A DNA stretch of 64,000 bases from Allodiplogaster sudhausi. Its lineage: Eukaryota > Nematoda > Chromadorea > Rhabditida > Diplogasteridae. The notes beneath the pieces are model-generated. The model ran no database searches, had not been told where the DNA came from, and saw only the letters and a list, made by a program, of their open reading frames with translations. The position numbers were made by a program, and so were the translations under genes. Each line of letters opens with the position of its first letter. Within the stretch, counting starts at the first letter, position 1. Where the stretch lies: the NCBI GenBank assembly GCA_945643635.1, contig CALZFC010000080.1:1596001-1660000 (forward strand). The letters run 5' to 3'. Of the stretch, positions 39,100 through 50,228 are shown piece after piece.

Positions 39100-40566
39100 A
39101 TGGCTTCCATCTTCGGTAAAGTGATTGGAAGAGCGCCGAAGGGAAAACTCGTCCAACTTGTCGACTCGTCTTCCCAGCTCATTCTTGTCAGTCACATCTT
39201 CAAGGTATTATTTATTTTCTTCTAAGTGAAAAAGCAAAATTAAAATTATATAGTTAGTCATGTACATACATAGCTTGCTTAAGGATAACAAAAACGAGAA
39301 GGACAGTGATATCCACCACTATCACGCCGTTCTGAATATCCCTTCAGTCGGCAATTTAAGCACGATAAGGTAATGCTGCATAAACAAAGGAGAGAATGTG
39401 AGAACTAAAGATAGAAAGAAAGATGATGTACTGAGAGTGAACGATTGAAAGTAAGATAAAGATGAGAAAGCGAGAGTGAGAGATGGAAAGAACGAAGAAT
39501 TGATATGAAAAGGGCGAGAATGAGAGATTGAAAGAAAGAAAGATAAAGATGTTCAAATTGTTTTACCGATATTGCAATTTCAGGACAAGTGGCTCGCATG
39601 AACAGATTCACGATCCCATTCAACCCCTCTCCAGCCACTCCTCCGACAGCTCCATTGAGTCACAGGTTAGAAAGTGAAATTAATCACATTCTACGATAAC
39701 TTCAATTATACATATTTTGTAAATGTTTAATACATACCGTATTTTCTCTATTAGTGCCCCCGGGGGCACTAATTTTCAATGCCCTTGCGAGAGGGGGGTA
39801 CTATTAGAGGGGGGTTCTATTAGAGGGAGGGTAATACTTTTCAATGCGATTGCCTAAAAGTTTGTTAACAACATTTTATTCTTTAAAAAAAGGGATTTAT
39901 AGCTCGGGTTGAATGGAATCACCACTGAAATATCCGCTTTACCGTATATTTTGAATGAATTTGCAATAAGTTCACTGGGAAGAGCATCCCATGCCTCAAG
40001 GATTCATTCGAGGTACTTCTCGAGCCGAGGTATTAGACTATTATGGGGGGGGGGGTGGCACTATTGGAGGGGGGGGGGGTTCTATTAGAGGGAGGGGTAC
40101 TATTTTTCAATGCCCTTGCGAGAGGGGGGCACTATTAGAGGGGGGGGGGGTTCTAATAGAGGGAGGGGCACTAATAGGGAAAATACGGTATATTTAATAC
40201 CTTTAGGATCCTCAAGAGAGCCCTGCGAATCTTTTCGTTCTTGTTGATAAGATACGAACGAACGCACTCGAGATGGCGGTTGGTCCATTTTTGTTTCCAA
40301 TTTCTGTGAGTACAGAAGAAAAATAATGCAGAATTTTTTTCCCCAATATCTCCAATTTATACACGGTAGTTTGCACACCCGAGTGACAAAGTGACCGCAC
40401 GGAACAGATAAGAAGTGTTAAGATTGCAACGAATCATCTCCCCCGCAGCATTTCCGAGGCCCTCTTCCACCACCATCTGACGGTAGAGGCCGAGTTATCG
40501 GAGAACGAAGTCGCAGCCCTCGCCAGAGAAGCCGCGGCTGTTCTCTGCCGCCCTGTCTTTTTCTGA
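39100..40566 (+). CDS. small lineage-specific protein, copy 2
   Basis: Exons 39100-39204, 39284-39369, 39584-39665 and 40207-40278 join in phase; a last exon lies around 40450-40566. The first encodes MASIFGKVIGRAPKGK and LVQLVDSSSQLILVSHIFK. The middle is Ser/His-rich (DIHHYHAVLNIPSVG, SSHSSDSSIESQ). The fourth (ESPANLFVLVDKIRTNALEMA) matches copy 1. The last reads ISEALFHHHLTVEAEL, AREAAAVLCRPVFF and TGA, but its acceptor phase does not fit cleanly. The third intron contains a 459-bp MITE. No known domain is recognised. The pair probably arose by local duplication around the minus-strand secreted-protein gene. Confidence 0.6.
39734..40192. mobile_element. 459-bp MITE with 8-bp target duplication
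   Basis: The ends are inverse copies: ATACCGTATTTTCTCTATTA GTGCCCC at the left and its complement (GGGGCACTAATAGGGAAAATACGGTAT) at the right. It is flanked by TTTAATAC at 39726-39733 and 40193-40200, a candidate 8-bp target-site duplication. The interior is built from repeated blocks of GGGGGCACTATTAGAGG, TTCTATTAGAGGGAGGG and TTTTCAATGCCCTTGCGAGA, so the element has itself expanded internally. There is no coding capacity. hAT and P superfamilies make 8-bp duplications; assignment is open. Confidence 0.8.
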
Positions 40567-41151
40567 TCCATTCGCATTAACAACTCTGTGTGAATCTTCC
40601 TAGTCCATGAGAGTCGCTCCTATTCTGCATCCCTTACTAGCGCCAGGCTGATTACAATAAAATTCCACGGAAAAAGAATTATGAATTTACGCAAATAGAA
40701 CTCGATGAGGACAAGAAAACGAAACACACTCCTTTTTGTAGTGAAATTTCAAGACTTGTGCAAATTAGAAGAGGAAAATTATTTAAAGGAAGAATGAGCA
40801 GTGAGGAGCTCATTGCAACTACTATTTTCGCTTCAAGTCGGTTCGTCTTCTTCTTTTTTTTTATTCCCACGATGAGAAGCCGGCTAATTCTCGCTCAACT
40901 AAAATGTTTCAACGGATAAATAAGTAAAATGTTATAGGGCAAATTAACGGCACACAAATCTGAATGGAAATCAATATTGTAACGTATCTTTTATAGATTT
41001 CTTAGACAGATACAAAAATTAAATACTATATTAATTAATTAACGACACACAAATATCATTCTAAATATATATTTAAACATTTTATAGAAAAAAAATTAAA
41101 ATAAAATAGGCAACGTAAAAGAAAAGAAATAAAATACAGTTAAATTCTTAG
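40567..41151. other. AT-rich intergenic spacer
   Basis: The spacer lies between the second small lineage-specific gene and protease paralogue A. AATAAA near 40657 could serve the upstream gene. Nothing else is recognisable. Confidence 0.6.
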
Positions 41152-43036
41152 ATGGAGTGGCTGCAGCGGGTTGCCCGCACTCTCTACTTAACTCGAAGTG
41201 GAGTCGAGGACAAGGAATCGAAGGTGTCGAAGAAGGAATCGAAGAAGGAGTCGAAGAAGGAATCGAAGAAGGAATCAAAGAATGAGTCGAAGAAGGAATC
41301 GAAGAAGGAATCAAAGAAGGAGTCGAAGAAGGAATCGAAGAAGGAATCAAAGAAGGAGTCGAAGAAGGAATCGAAGAAGGAATCAAAGAAGGAATCAAAG
41401 AAGGAGTCGAAGAAGGAATCGAAGAAGGAATCAAAGAAGGAGTCGAAGAAGGAATCGAAGAAGGAATCAAAGAAGGAGTCGAAGAAGGAATCGAATGTAC
41501 GGAGGGAGAAGAGCCCGGAGGAGTCAGCCAGCCAAGGCACCGAGGGGTTCCCCCGCACTGAACAAGCCAGTCTCGGAGCTGTTAGGAGCATGTTTATTTA
41601 GCTTTTAAAGAATTTAAGTGCATTTCATACCACTGTACACAGAATCACATCAATTTCACTTTCATAGTTTTTGTTCTCAGAAAAATCAGTTCAGTGGTCT
41701 AGGAAGAAAGAAAGCTGAGCTCGACTTTTTTGTCTGGAACTTTTTTCAGAGTTGAGTTCAACTCTCAATACAATCTCGTCGAGTTTTCTTATAGAATTCC
41801 AATGCATACCTCAAACTTGGGTAATGAAACCGGCTCAGTGCAGCAAGCATCCCAAAGGTTCGGCAGCAACCGATGTCGGGCGGGTTTTTCATAGCATGCT
41901 CATAGGCCGAGGTGTGAGGCTGGGACTAATAGACGAAAACGGAGGCATCGAGACGCAATGTCTCATTTTCACTGGCATTTTGAGGTCAACCTTTTTTCTC
42001 GGCGAGAGAGTACACAAAAATGAGAGACCAAACGGAGCAATGATTTATAGCTACCTTTTCCCTCTCTCGTCTTCCACACTCTTGCTGTTAGAAAAAGAGT
42101 TGACCATTATGTTGACCACTTTTTGGCTGAGCACGCTTTTTAAAGTTGGGATCTTTTTGGAATAAGTTGGGCCTATCTTTCTTCTTTTCCATACTAATCC
42201 GCCCTTTCAGAGTTCACCCTCAATCTTTTTTGTTAAAAAGTTGAGCTCAACTTTCGCCCCGTTTTCTTCCTAGATTAATAGCACCACAGAAAAATAAAAC
42301 TGCATTAAGACGGTCGCTACCGTTCCATACAAATAACTTTGTATAATTTAAACTAATGTTAGTACAAGGAAATTAGTGTTGATTTTAATAAATTTGAATA
42401 AATATGCACAGCATCGCTCAATATTTCAAATATTCAGAACACTATCATTGATTCTATAGACGAAAACCAAGAGTTTCCGAGTGCAGAGAAGGAGATCAAA
42501 GAAGAGATCGAGAAGAAAGAAGAGAATGCGAGAGAAGAAGAGAGGGACAAGAGAGCAGAGGAAGAGAAAGAGGGTTCGGAATTGGAGGAGCACTCGGTGC
42601 AAGATGAGGAAGAAGAAGTGGAGAGGGAATCTGCCGGAGATGACTCGCAGATCTTCACTGCGAGGGACTCGGATGCTCATTCCTCCTGCAGCACCAGTGG
42701 AGAGATGGTCGCGAAGGATCAGGCATGTGGAGAACTCTTTCAGACTCTTACCATCTCACTCTCTTTTTCAGTTCCCTCTCTTCCATCTCTCACTTCGCTT
42801 TCTCTCTCTTTATGTCTCTCTCTCTCTCTCTCTTTATCTCTTTCTCTGTCCCGATCTTTTCTCCCCGTCTGCCTCTCAGATCTTATTTATTCTTCTTCTT
42901 CAGGCCTACGGAAAGGAGTTGTCCGACGATGCTCTCAACACCTTCTGCGACATTCTGCAGAAGATGACGCCGCCGGAACAGCGCCTCGACGGAAACTGCG
43001 CCATTCAGTCTGTTCTCTCCATTCCCTCCTTCCCTA

Positions 43037-43083
<47 letters not shown>

Positions 43084-44047
43084 TCTCTCTCTCTCTTTCT
43101 CTCCCTCTCTCTCAATCTCGCTCTCTTCAGTGCGAGCCGGAGGCCCTGAAGGTACATATAAGCGGGAAGCATCGTGCCGTGCAGATCCTCTTCAACGACA
43201 GCCGCAACCACTACGTGCTCTGCTATTTCTCTCCTCGCCGGAGGGAACTCGTCATCTTTGACTCGCTTCTCCTCAAGCCTCGTGCCACTGTGCGTGCTCT
43301 CTCTCCCTCCCTCTGTCTCTCTCTTCCTCTCTCTCCCTCCCTCACTCTCCCTCTCTCTTTCTAATTTCTTTTATTCTTAAATTCACTTGATTGCAGATCG
43401 AGCCGATCGCCTCTCAGCTGGTCGCTCTCTTCGGACACGTCTTCGATGGCAAGGATGTCCCCGTCTCCGTCGCTCTCGACTACGAACAGCAGACGGACAA
43501 CTGGTCGTGCGGGTACAGATGCATCGGAGCAGCACTGGGTGAGATGAGAGAGAGAGAGTGGGAGAGATAGAGAGAGAGAGAGCAGCTTCTTGTTAGATGC
43601 TAGGATATTAAAGACTTGACCCGGCGCGAGTGCCCGACCGACTTTACATACGACCTGCGCGCCATCCACTCTCTTCTCGTGTCTGTTCTCTCCTCGCCCA
43701 GTCCCCCTCCCTTTTGCTTCTTCGAAACTGTTCGAATCCACAAGTTCGTCCTTCTTTAATATTTTGCTTCTCTGCATGAAATTATTAATTTCTGTTCCTT
43801 CCTCAATGTTTGTTTGCCCTGTCAATTGTTGTTGTATTTCAGAGAAGTCGTGAACTGCCCACCGGAAACGTCTAACACCTTCCACATCACTGCCAATAGC
43901 GAGATAGTTGAGGCCGAGTGAGGATAACAGAAGTTTTGAGCATTGCAACTCATAATGTGAACATTTGTTATTTTCCTTATTTTTTTTTACAAGAAAAAGT
44001 AAACATTTCTGTTCAGAGATTCCGAGTCAGGGTCGGAATCGTCTTGA
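41152..44047 (+). CDS. Ulp1/CE-clan-like cysteine protease, paralogue A
   Basis: Eight exons join in phase to about 452 residues: 41152-41580, 42438-42722, 42904-43011, 43131-43289, 43397-43538, 43614-43743, 43843-43917, 44017-44047. It starts MEWLQRVARTLYL, then a (KKES)n low-complexity stretch and a Glu/Lys-rich, Ser-rich linker to about residue 238. The C-terminal part has RNHYVLCYFSP (H301), LVIFDSL (D318) and YEQQTDNWSCGYRC (Q359, C365), the H-D-Q-C order with Gln six before Cys that typifies Ulp1/SENP and related proteases that cut ubiquitin-like proteins. A preceding LDGNCAIQS resembles an OTU motif, so an OTU-like alternative must be kept in mind. The end is acidic (DSESGSESS). One intron uses a GC donor (CAG|GCATGT) shared with paralogue B. 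Substrate unknown. Confidence 0.75.
41220..41490 (+). repeat. 12-bp coding minisatellite (KKES)n
   Basis: AAGAAGGAATCG-type units, with CGAAG/CAAAG and GGAATC/GGAGTC variants in a 36-bp higher-order rhythm, encode about 22 Lys-Lys-Glu-Ser repeats inside exon 1 of protease paralogue A. The array is absent from paralogue B, whose first exon is only 131 bases. Confidence 0.92.
41698..42274. mobile_element. candidate degenerate MITE in an intron
   Basis: The left end TCTAGGAAGAAAGAAAGCTG and the complement of the right end (TCTAGGAAGAAAACGGGGCG) match, followed on both sides by AAAGTTGAGCTCAACTTT-like palindromes. Inside lies a 137-codon open frame on + (41752-42165) of mixed composition that matches nothing I know. 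No target duplication is evident. Confidence 0.4.
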
Positions 44048-44399
44048 GAGAGAAGAAGGTTCCATCGTTGCGGCGTCCGAAATCCATCTTGGACTCGAAT
44101 TAAACCTTGCTGTCAGAGTGTTGACTATGATTGGCAAAACATTTGAAAATACCTCATATGTCCTTCGTTATACATTTGCAAATTATTAATGAACAACATA
44201 ATGAAAAATTTACACTGATACATCAAGTTTCTCTGTGTTTTTAAAATCAGTTATAGTGAGAAGGCTTGAATCAATTTGGCTATAAAGAAGGTTAACCTAT
44301 GTATGTAGAACACTTAAAGAATCGAAAGATTCGGAAGATGCAACCTCTTCAGTTTCTTTCAAAGCCCTGTTGCTTGACTTATATTTATTCTCGCAGCTA

Positions 44400-44434
44400 A
44401 TGCAAATAATGCAAATTCGCCTTGAATATAAAAA
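44400..44434 (+). promoter_or_regulatory. paired octamers and TATA box upstream of protease B
   Basis: Two copies of ATGCAAAT (44400-44407 and 44409-44416), the POU octamer consensus, lie 10 bases ahead of TATAAAAA (44427-44434). The element is about 245 bases upstream of the ATG of paralogue B, so a 5' leader, perhaps with an intron, is implied. Confidence 0.5.
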
Positions 44435-44679
44435 GTGAAAAACGACTAGCAAAGAGCCAGTTCATCTTCTTCTTACGGCGCCGGTCGGTCGCCTTCTTCA
44501 ATTGCTCTCCAATTGTTTAATTCGTTAACTTCTTGTTTTGTCAAAATCAACAAGACGGAAATGAATAGAGAAAGATTCTGAAATAGAATTTATATACCCT
44601 TTATGATTCTGAAATAGAATTTATATATAATTAATTTGCAAATTAACTTTCCAAAAAATAATACGGATTAATATTCAAG

Positions 44680-46644
44680 ATGGAGTGGCTGCGCAATATC
44701 TCGGACACCTTTTATTCTACTGGAAATGAAAAAGCAGAGGAGTCAAAGAGAAGGAAGGAGAAGGACTCGGAGAAACTGACGAACGGGAACAATCAGAACG
44801 ACTTCAAACTGTGTGACATAATAAATCAACTTGCTTTTTGTGATTAATAATTAAAATACATTACAACATTTTTTAAAGTAGATAAAGCTTGTCTTAATAA
44901 GGCGTGTTTTAATCATCTGGAGCTCGCGTTTAGGGTGGTCGGCTACGAAGAGTTTCGTCCAGCGGAGGAGAGGGAGCAAGGGGAGCGAGAGAGTGTAGGG
45001 AAGCGAGAGAAAGACAGCGATGGGAAGAAGAGGAGAGAATCTGCCGGAAAGGAGCTCGCTCATGAAAGTGGAGTGGCGATTGCCAGGGATCAGGCACGGA
45101 TGCTTCTTCTCTCTTCCAGAATTCACTCTGCTATTCTCCCATTTATATTCTCATACATGATTCCTCGGCATATTAGCTCTAGTTTTCCTTGAAAATCATT
45201 TCTGTGTAACTTCCCTCTTTACGCGTTCCACACCAGCTGGTTTTTCTGAAGAATAATGTACTAAACCTATAGCTAGAATTCCCGTTGTTTTTTTTAAACT
45301 CCCGCAATGATGTACATTAAATATGATAATGCCAGTCTCCCTCTCCCCTTTTCCTCTCCGAATCCCTTCTTCTCTTCAGATCTACGGCTCTGAGTTGTCG
45401 GACGACGCCCTCAACATCTTCTGCGATCGAATGCAGAAGGCGGCGCAGTCGACCGTCGATGGCTGCTGCGCCATTCAGTCTCTCTTTGTCAGTCGGTACC
45501 CTTCTCTCTCGTTCTCTCTCTTCTCTCTCTCTCTCTCTCTCTTTCTCTCTTTCTCTCCCTTTCTCCCCTCCTCTCCCTCTTCTCTGCAGCGCGAGCCCGA
45601 TGCGGTGAGTGCCCACATCAGTGGCCGTCGCCGTGCCGTGCAGATCCTCTTCGACGCCAGTCGCAACCACTACGTGCTCTGCTATTTCTCCCCTCGTCGC
45701 TCCGAGTTGCTCATCTTCGATTCTCTCGCCTCCCACAGGAGGCCGGCAATCACTGTGAGATGGAATGCTGCCTAATATTGTACAAAAAACCTAATTGTAC
45801 AGAAAAGTATATATGTACATATTTATGTATGTACATATGTATGTCTAAATATATATTTTAATTCTTTTTTTTTTTAGCTCAGGCCAATCGCCGCTCAGCT
45901 GCTCGCCCTCTTCAGCCACGTCTTCAAGGGCGAGATTCGCGTCGTCGTCGATCTCGACTACGAACAGCAGGAGGACAACTGGTCGTGCGGGTACAGATGC
46001 ATCGGAGCAGCACTCGGTCAGAGAGCAAGAGGAGGGAGGAGAGTGAAAGGGAGAGAGAGAAAGAGAGAGAGAGACAGCACTCGTTGAGAGAGCACGAGGA
46101 GGGAGGAGAGGGAAGTGTCAGACGGGGAGGGGGAGGGAAGAGAGTGGACAAAGGGAGCGAGAGAGGGAGAGAAAGAGAGAAAGAGAGAGAGAGAAAGCTG
46201 AAGAGAGTCAGAAGAAGAATGTGTCTTCTCTTGCAGACCTGACTCGCAAGATGCACCCATCCAAGTCATGCTACGATCTCCTCTCGATCCACTCTCTGCT
46301 CGTCTCCGTCCTCAGCTCGCCCTCTCCCCCTCCCTGGACTCTCTTCGAGTCCGCGTGCATCCGCAGGTCGTTGTTGCCTTTAGAAAGGTCATCTGAATAA
46401 CCTATCTTAAAGCCCCACAACAATCCCTGTCATACTACTCTTGAATTTAAGGGAGGAAAGGGAACGCGAAGGAGAGCGAAGTGATGTCTACCGAATCAGG
46501 GCCAATGGGGAACTCTATGAGTCTGGGTGCCTTTCTATATCCATATAGTTTTTATTTAATTAATAATAAAAAATCAGATGAACTAAAGTAATTCAATTGA
46601 AAAATGTAATATAAAGTATGTCTCTTTAATTCAGCGAGAATTAG
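44680..46644 (+). CDS. Ulp1/CE-clan-like cysteine protease, paralogue B
   Basis: Eight exons join in phase to about 305 residues: 44680-44810, 44934-45093, 45380-45487, 45590-45754, 45878-46016, 46237-46366, 46452-46526, 46635-46644. The exon plan equals paralogue A, with identical lengths for exons 3 (108), 6 (130) and 7 (75). It begins MEWLRNISDTFYS, has a short charged linker without the KKES array, then ELSDDALNIFCDRMQK, SRNHYVLCYFSP (H160), LLIFDSL (D177) and DYEQQEDNWSCGYRC (Q219, C225). All four catalytic positions are kept, so both copies may be active. The OTU-like Asn of A is Cys here (VDGCCAIQS), which argues against an OTU mechanism. The C-terminus (NGELYESGEN) is less acidic. The same GC donor (CAG|GCACGG) occurs after exon 2. 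3' UTR similarity shows the duplication extends past the stop. Confidence 0.75.
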
Positions 46645-47248
46645 CGGACGGCTCGAGGAGAGGAAAGGAAGAAAACTTGAAGTGTTCCATCGCGAAGAGT
46701 CATCCCATCCCTCCATCTGCAACTCGAAATAAACCTTGCTGCAAAGGAATCAGAACGGTCTTTCCCTGCAAAAAAAGAATGAACTCCTGCCAAAACTTGT
46801 CTATGATAACTCGATGGCAACTGCTTTCTTTCCTTCTGTCGAATCCTCTCGACTCTTTCTCACCATCTCTAAACACTGCAAATTCTTGTTTCATCGAAGT
46901 TTACATTCATGAACTTGCCAACAGCCATTGTCTTGAAGACACTTCTCTTATGCAAATTCATGCTGCGCCTTCTGCTCTGCAACAGAGTGCGCAGAGTGCT
47001 TTTCTCTCTTTCTCTGTCAACGCTCAAATTCTTCATCTCTCTTTCGCTCCCCTTATCTCTGATCTCCCTCCCTCTTTCCCTTCTGTCCCTGTCTCTCTTC
47101 ACCTCCCACTCTTCCCCTGTCCTCCATCCTCGAGTGGTCATTTCCCTAGAGACCTCTGGCATGATGTCGGTTGACTGATTCGTCGTCAACTACTTTTCTG
47201 TTTCCATATTTCTCCGCTTGCTCTAATCTCCTCTCTCTCTCTCTCTCG

Positions 47249-47288
<40 letters not shown>

Positions 47289-47614
47289 CTCTTTCTCTTC
47301 GTAATCTCTCATTATTTTCTCATGTCCATCCTACTCCTCCTGCACTCTCACCCTCCCATTCATTATCTTTTTCGCCAACGCAGGGAAGAATTGCGCATTT
47401 CTTCAATTTATCACTAGCGGATGAATGATTCACGCCAGTTTCCTCTTCCTTCTACACTTCCCATTCTTCTTCGATTCATTCCACATCTTCTTGCCATCTT
47501 TCTCATTTCTCACCCTTACGTTCGTAACCACCACGGAGCTTATCATTCCTGATCTTCGATGATAGCGTTCCTTCTATCGCTTGGCTTTTCTATCTTCCTC
47601 TCCATCTCTCTCTT

Positions 47615-47645
<31 letters not shown>

Positions 47646-47889
47646 CTCTTTCTCTATCTTCCACTTTCTCTCTCGCTAGCTTGAAGCTAAAGAATATCAG
47701 AATGGCGAAGTCGCCAGTGGGTGCAGAGCCCTTGGCATTGTCTCTATTTCTCTGTATCTCAATATTCATTGTGATCTATCTCACTCTGCCTTCCCCTCTC
47801 TCGTGTTTCCACCCGGTAGTGCCACCACTTGAGACATTCCTAGTCAAGCCAAACACACACGCTCTCACGCCTAGATGCTTCACTTATCC

Positions 47890-47942
<53 letters not shown>

Positions 47943-50186
47943 CCACTATCTCCCTCTCTTAATTTCTAACTCTCGTTCTCTCTCTATTTCCCTCTCTCTC
48001 ATGATGCATCCTCATCTCTATTCCACAGTGTCTCTCGCTTACTGCCTCCAAACCATTCTTCCCTTCTTATACCTCGTAAGACGTGGTGCTTTTTCTTCGC
48101 TGAAACTCTCAGCACTCTACGCGCTTTTCTCTGGAATCTCTGTATGGGTTACTCTTTTTTTCATTCTCTCGTTCCCTCACTCATGCTCTTCCCTTCCATC
48201 TTTCTTTCTCTGTCTCTCTCACCAGTTCATTCTCTCTCTCGCTTCCACTTCTTGTCTTCCTCTAAACTTCATCGCGTGCGTGTCCGTATGTCCACTGGCC
48301 AGTTTCAACCCCTCCACATTTGAACTGCTTCCTTCTAAGTCTTTCTGTTGAATTCCACCTCTTCCAGTCAATTGCCTGCTTCTCCTAAAACAGCCTCCAG
48401 TCCCCGAATTCGCCTTTCCAGTGTGCCACACCCTCCTCTTCGCCTTTCCAGTGTCCCACACCCTCCCCTTCTAATCCCTCCAAAAAGTCTTCCTCTTTCC
48501 TATTAGATGTTTCCAGCAACGAAGACTGACTTTGTTTGATGGGTTGCTCCACAGTCTTTTTGACGATGTTTGAGGCTTGCGAGAAATGTGAATAGGAGAC
48601 CAGCAACTTCATTGTAGAAGGGACTGAATCCACGAACAAATATGTAGTAGGAACTTGTTCAGTTGGCTCAACAATCTACTGGAGAGCTCTGAGGCCAACT
48701 GGTGGGAGAGGACTAAATTGAACCCGAGACTGTAGGTTGCCTTCTCCACCCCTCAGGGTCATCTCGACTTACCTGTCTCGTTCGGAATTAGCGCTGCACA
48801 CTTGCTGCCCTTTTCAACTGCAACCCAAATGCCAAGGCAGTTCTGTTTGCGAAGAGATCCATTAAAGACGGTAGCTTGACTTGACAACTCGTTTGCTATC
48901 TCTCGCTCGTTCTCGCTCGTGCTCTTTCTCTTTTCTTTCTATCTCTCATTCTCTCTATTTATCTTCTGTTTCTTTCTCTCTCTCATGAGCATTTTCACTA
49001 CCGCCTGCCTTTTCCTTTGTAAAGTCCGATGGTGGAAGAATAAGATGGCAGCTTATCTCCACTTAAGAATTGTTAAATTATCATTTTCATTTTTAATTAT
49101 TTTTCCAATAGCCCTGCCACAAAGGATTTTCAGAAATGCAAGTAAGTTCTCGCCCTTCTTTCCTCGTGATGTTGACCGGGGTGGAAATTATCATTCTTTT
49201 TTATACCAGTCCATTATTTACGAACACTGCGCCTTTTTCTCTCTCGTTCTCTTGATTCTGACACCCACTCCCTCTGTCTCTCTCTCTTCTCCCTCCCTCT
49301 CTTTTCTATCTCTCTCTCTCCCTCTGTCTCACTCTCTCTTTCTTCCCCTCCCTTTCTCCTTCTATCTTTCTCATTCTCCCCCACTCCCATCTGATTTGTG
49401 CCCTAGGCTCCCGCATTCACCTTTCTCGTTGTGACTGCAATCGGATCTCCCTCCTATCGCTTTATCTCTTAGATGAAGCCCCCGCGCGGTCCACGCCCCT
49501 GTAAAGAAGGTGTCTCTTTCAGGGAACGAGTGATGCGAGGTGGTTAGGGAGAGAGAAATAATGTTTAAATGGGAGAGAGAAGGAGAGAGACACATATCAT
49601 GGCCTTGTTCTTCTTTCATTCTCTTTTTCGGAGTGCGAAGAATAGAATGCCGACCTTTTGTTTTCCGAGAGATTCTTCCGCTGATGGCGCTGGAATGAAC
49701 CTGCCCCCCCACCCCCCCCCCCACTATTTCCGCCTTATTCACCATTCAATTTTTTGTCTCCGGTAGAGCCCCTTATTTTATCATTTTTATTCCTGTTTCG
49801 CCTCCGTCCTTCGTTATTTTCAACAGACACTGACAGACTTAAGGCGAGTAAAACAATATTTTTAACAAATTTATAGAAACTCCTTATGAAACGCCTTACC
49901 TTCTAAAAATGTATCAAAAAAACAACGAGCAACAACATTTTCCTTCTGAGTTCCGCGGACTTTCCCCTAAGTAAGAATGCTTCGTTGCTTTCTGTGAAGC
50001 ACACAGGTGCCAATGTGTCATTCTATTTTTTGAATGACCGAGAAGGCAGTTATTCTATCGTTTGTCTTCGGTGTCCCATCAGATCCTCGATAGTCCGACT
50101 GTGAGAAAAAGTGTCGCCTGAGAAATTGCACTTCTTTGGAGAGAGAAAATGATGGAATAGATCACGCAGAGAGTGGACGAGATAGG

Positions 50187-50228
<42 letters not shown>

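Noticed and set aside
41096..41591. Minus-strand frames rich in FFDS or SIPSST
   Set aside because: They are shadows of the KKES coding repeat on the opposite strand.
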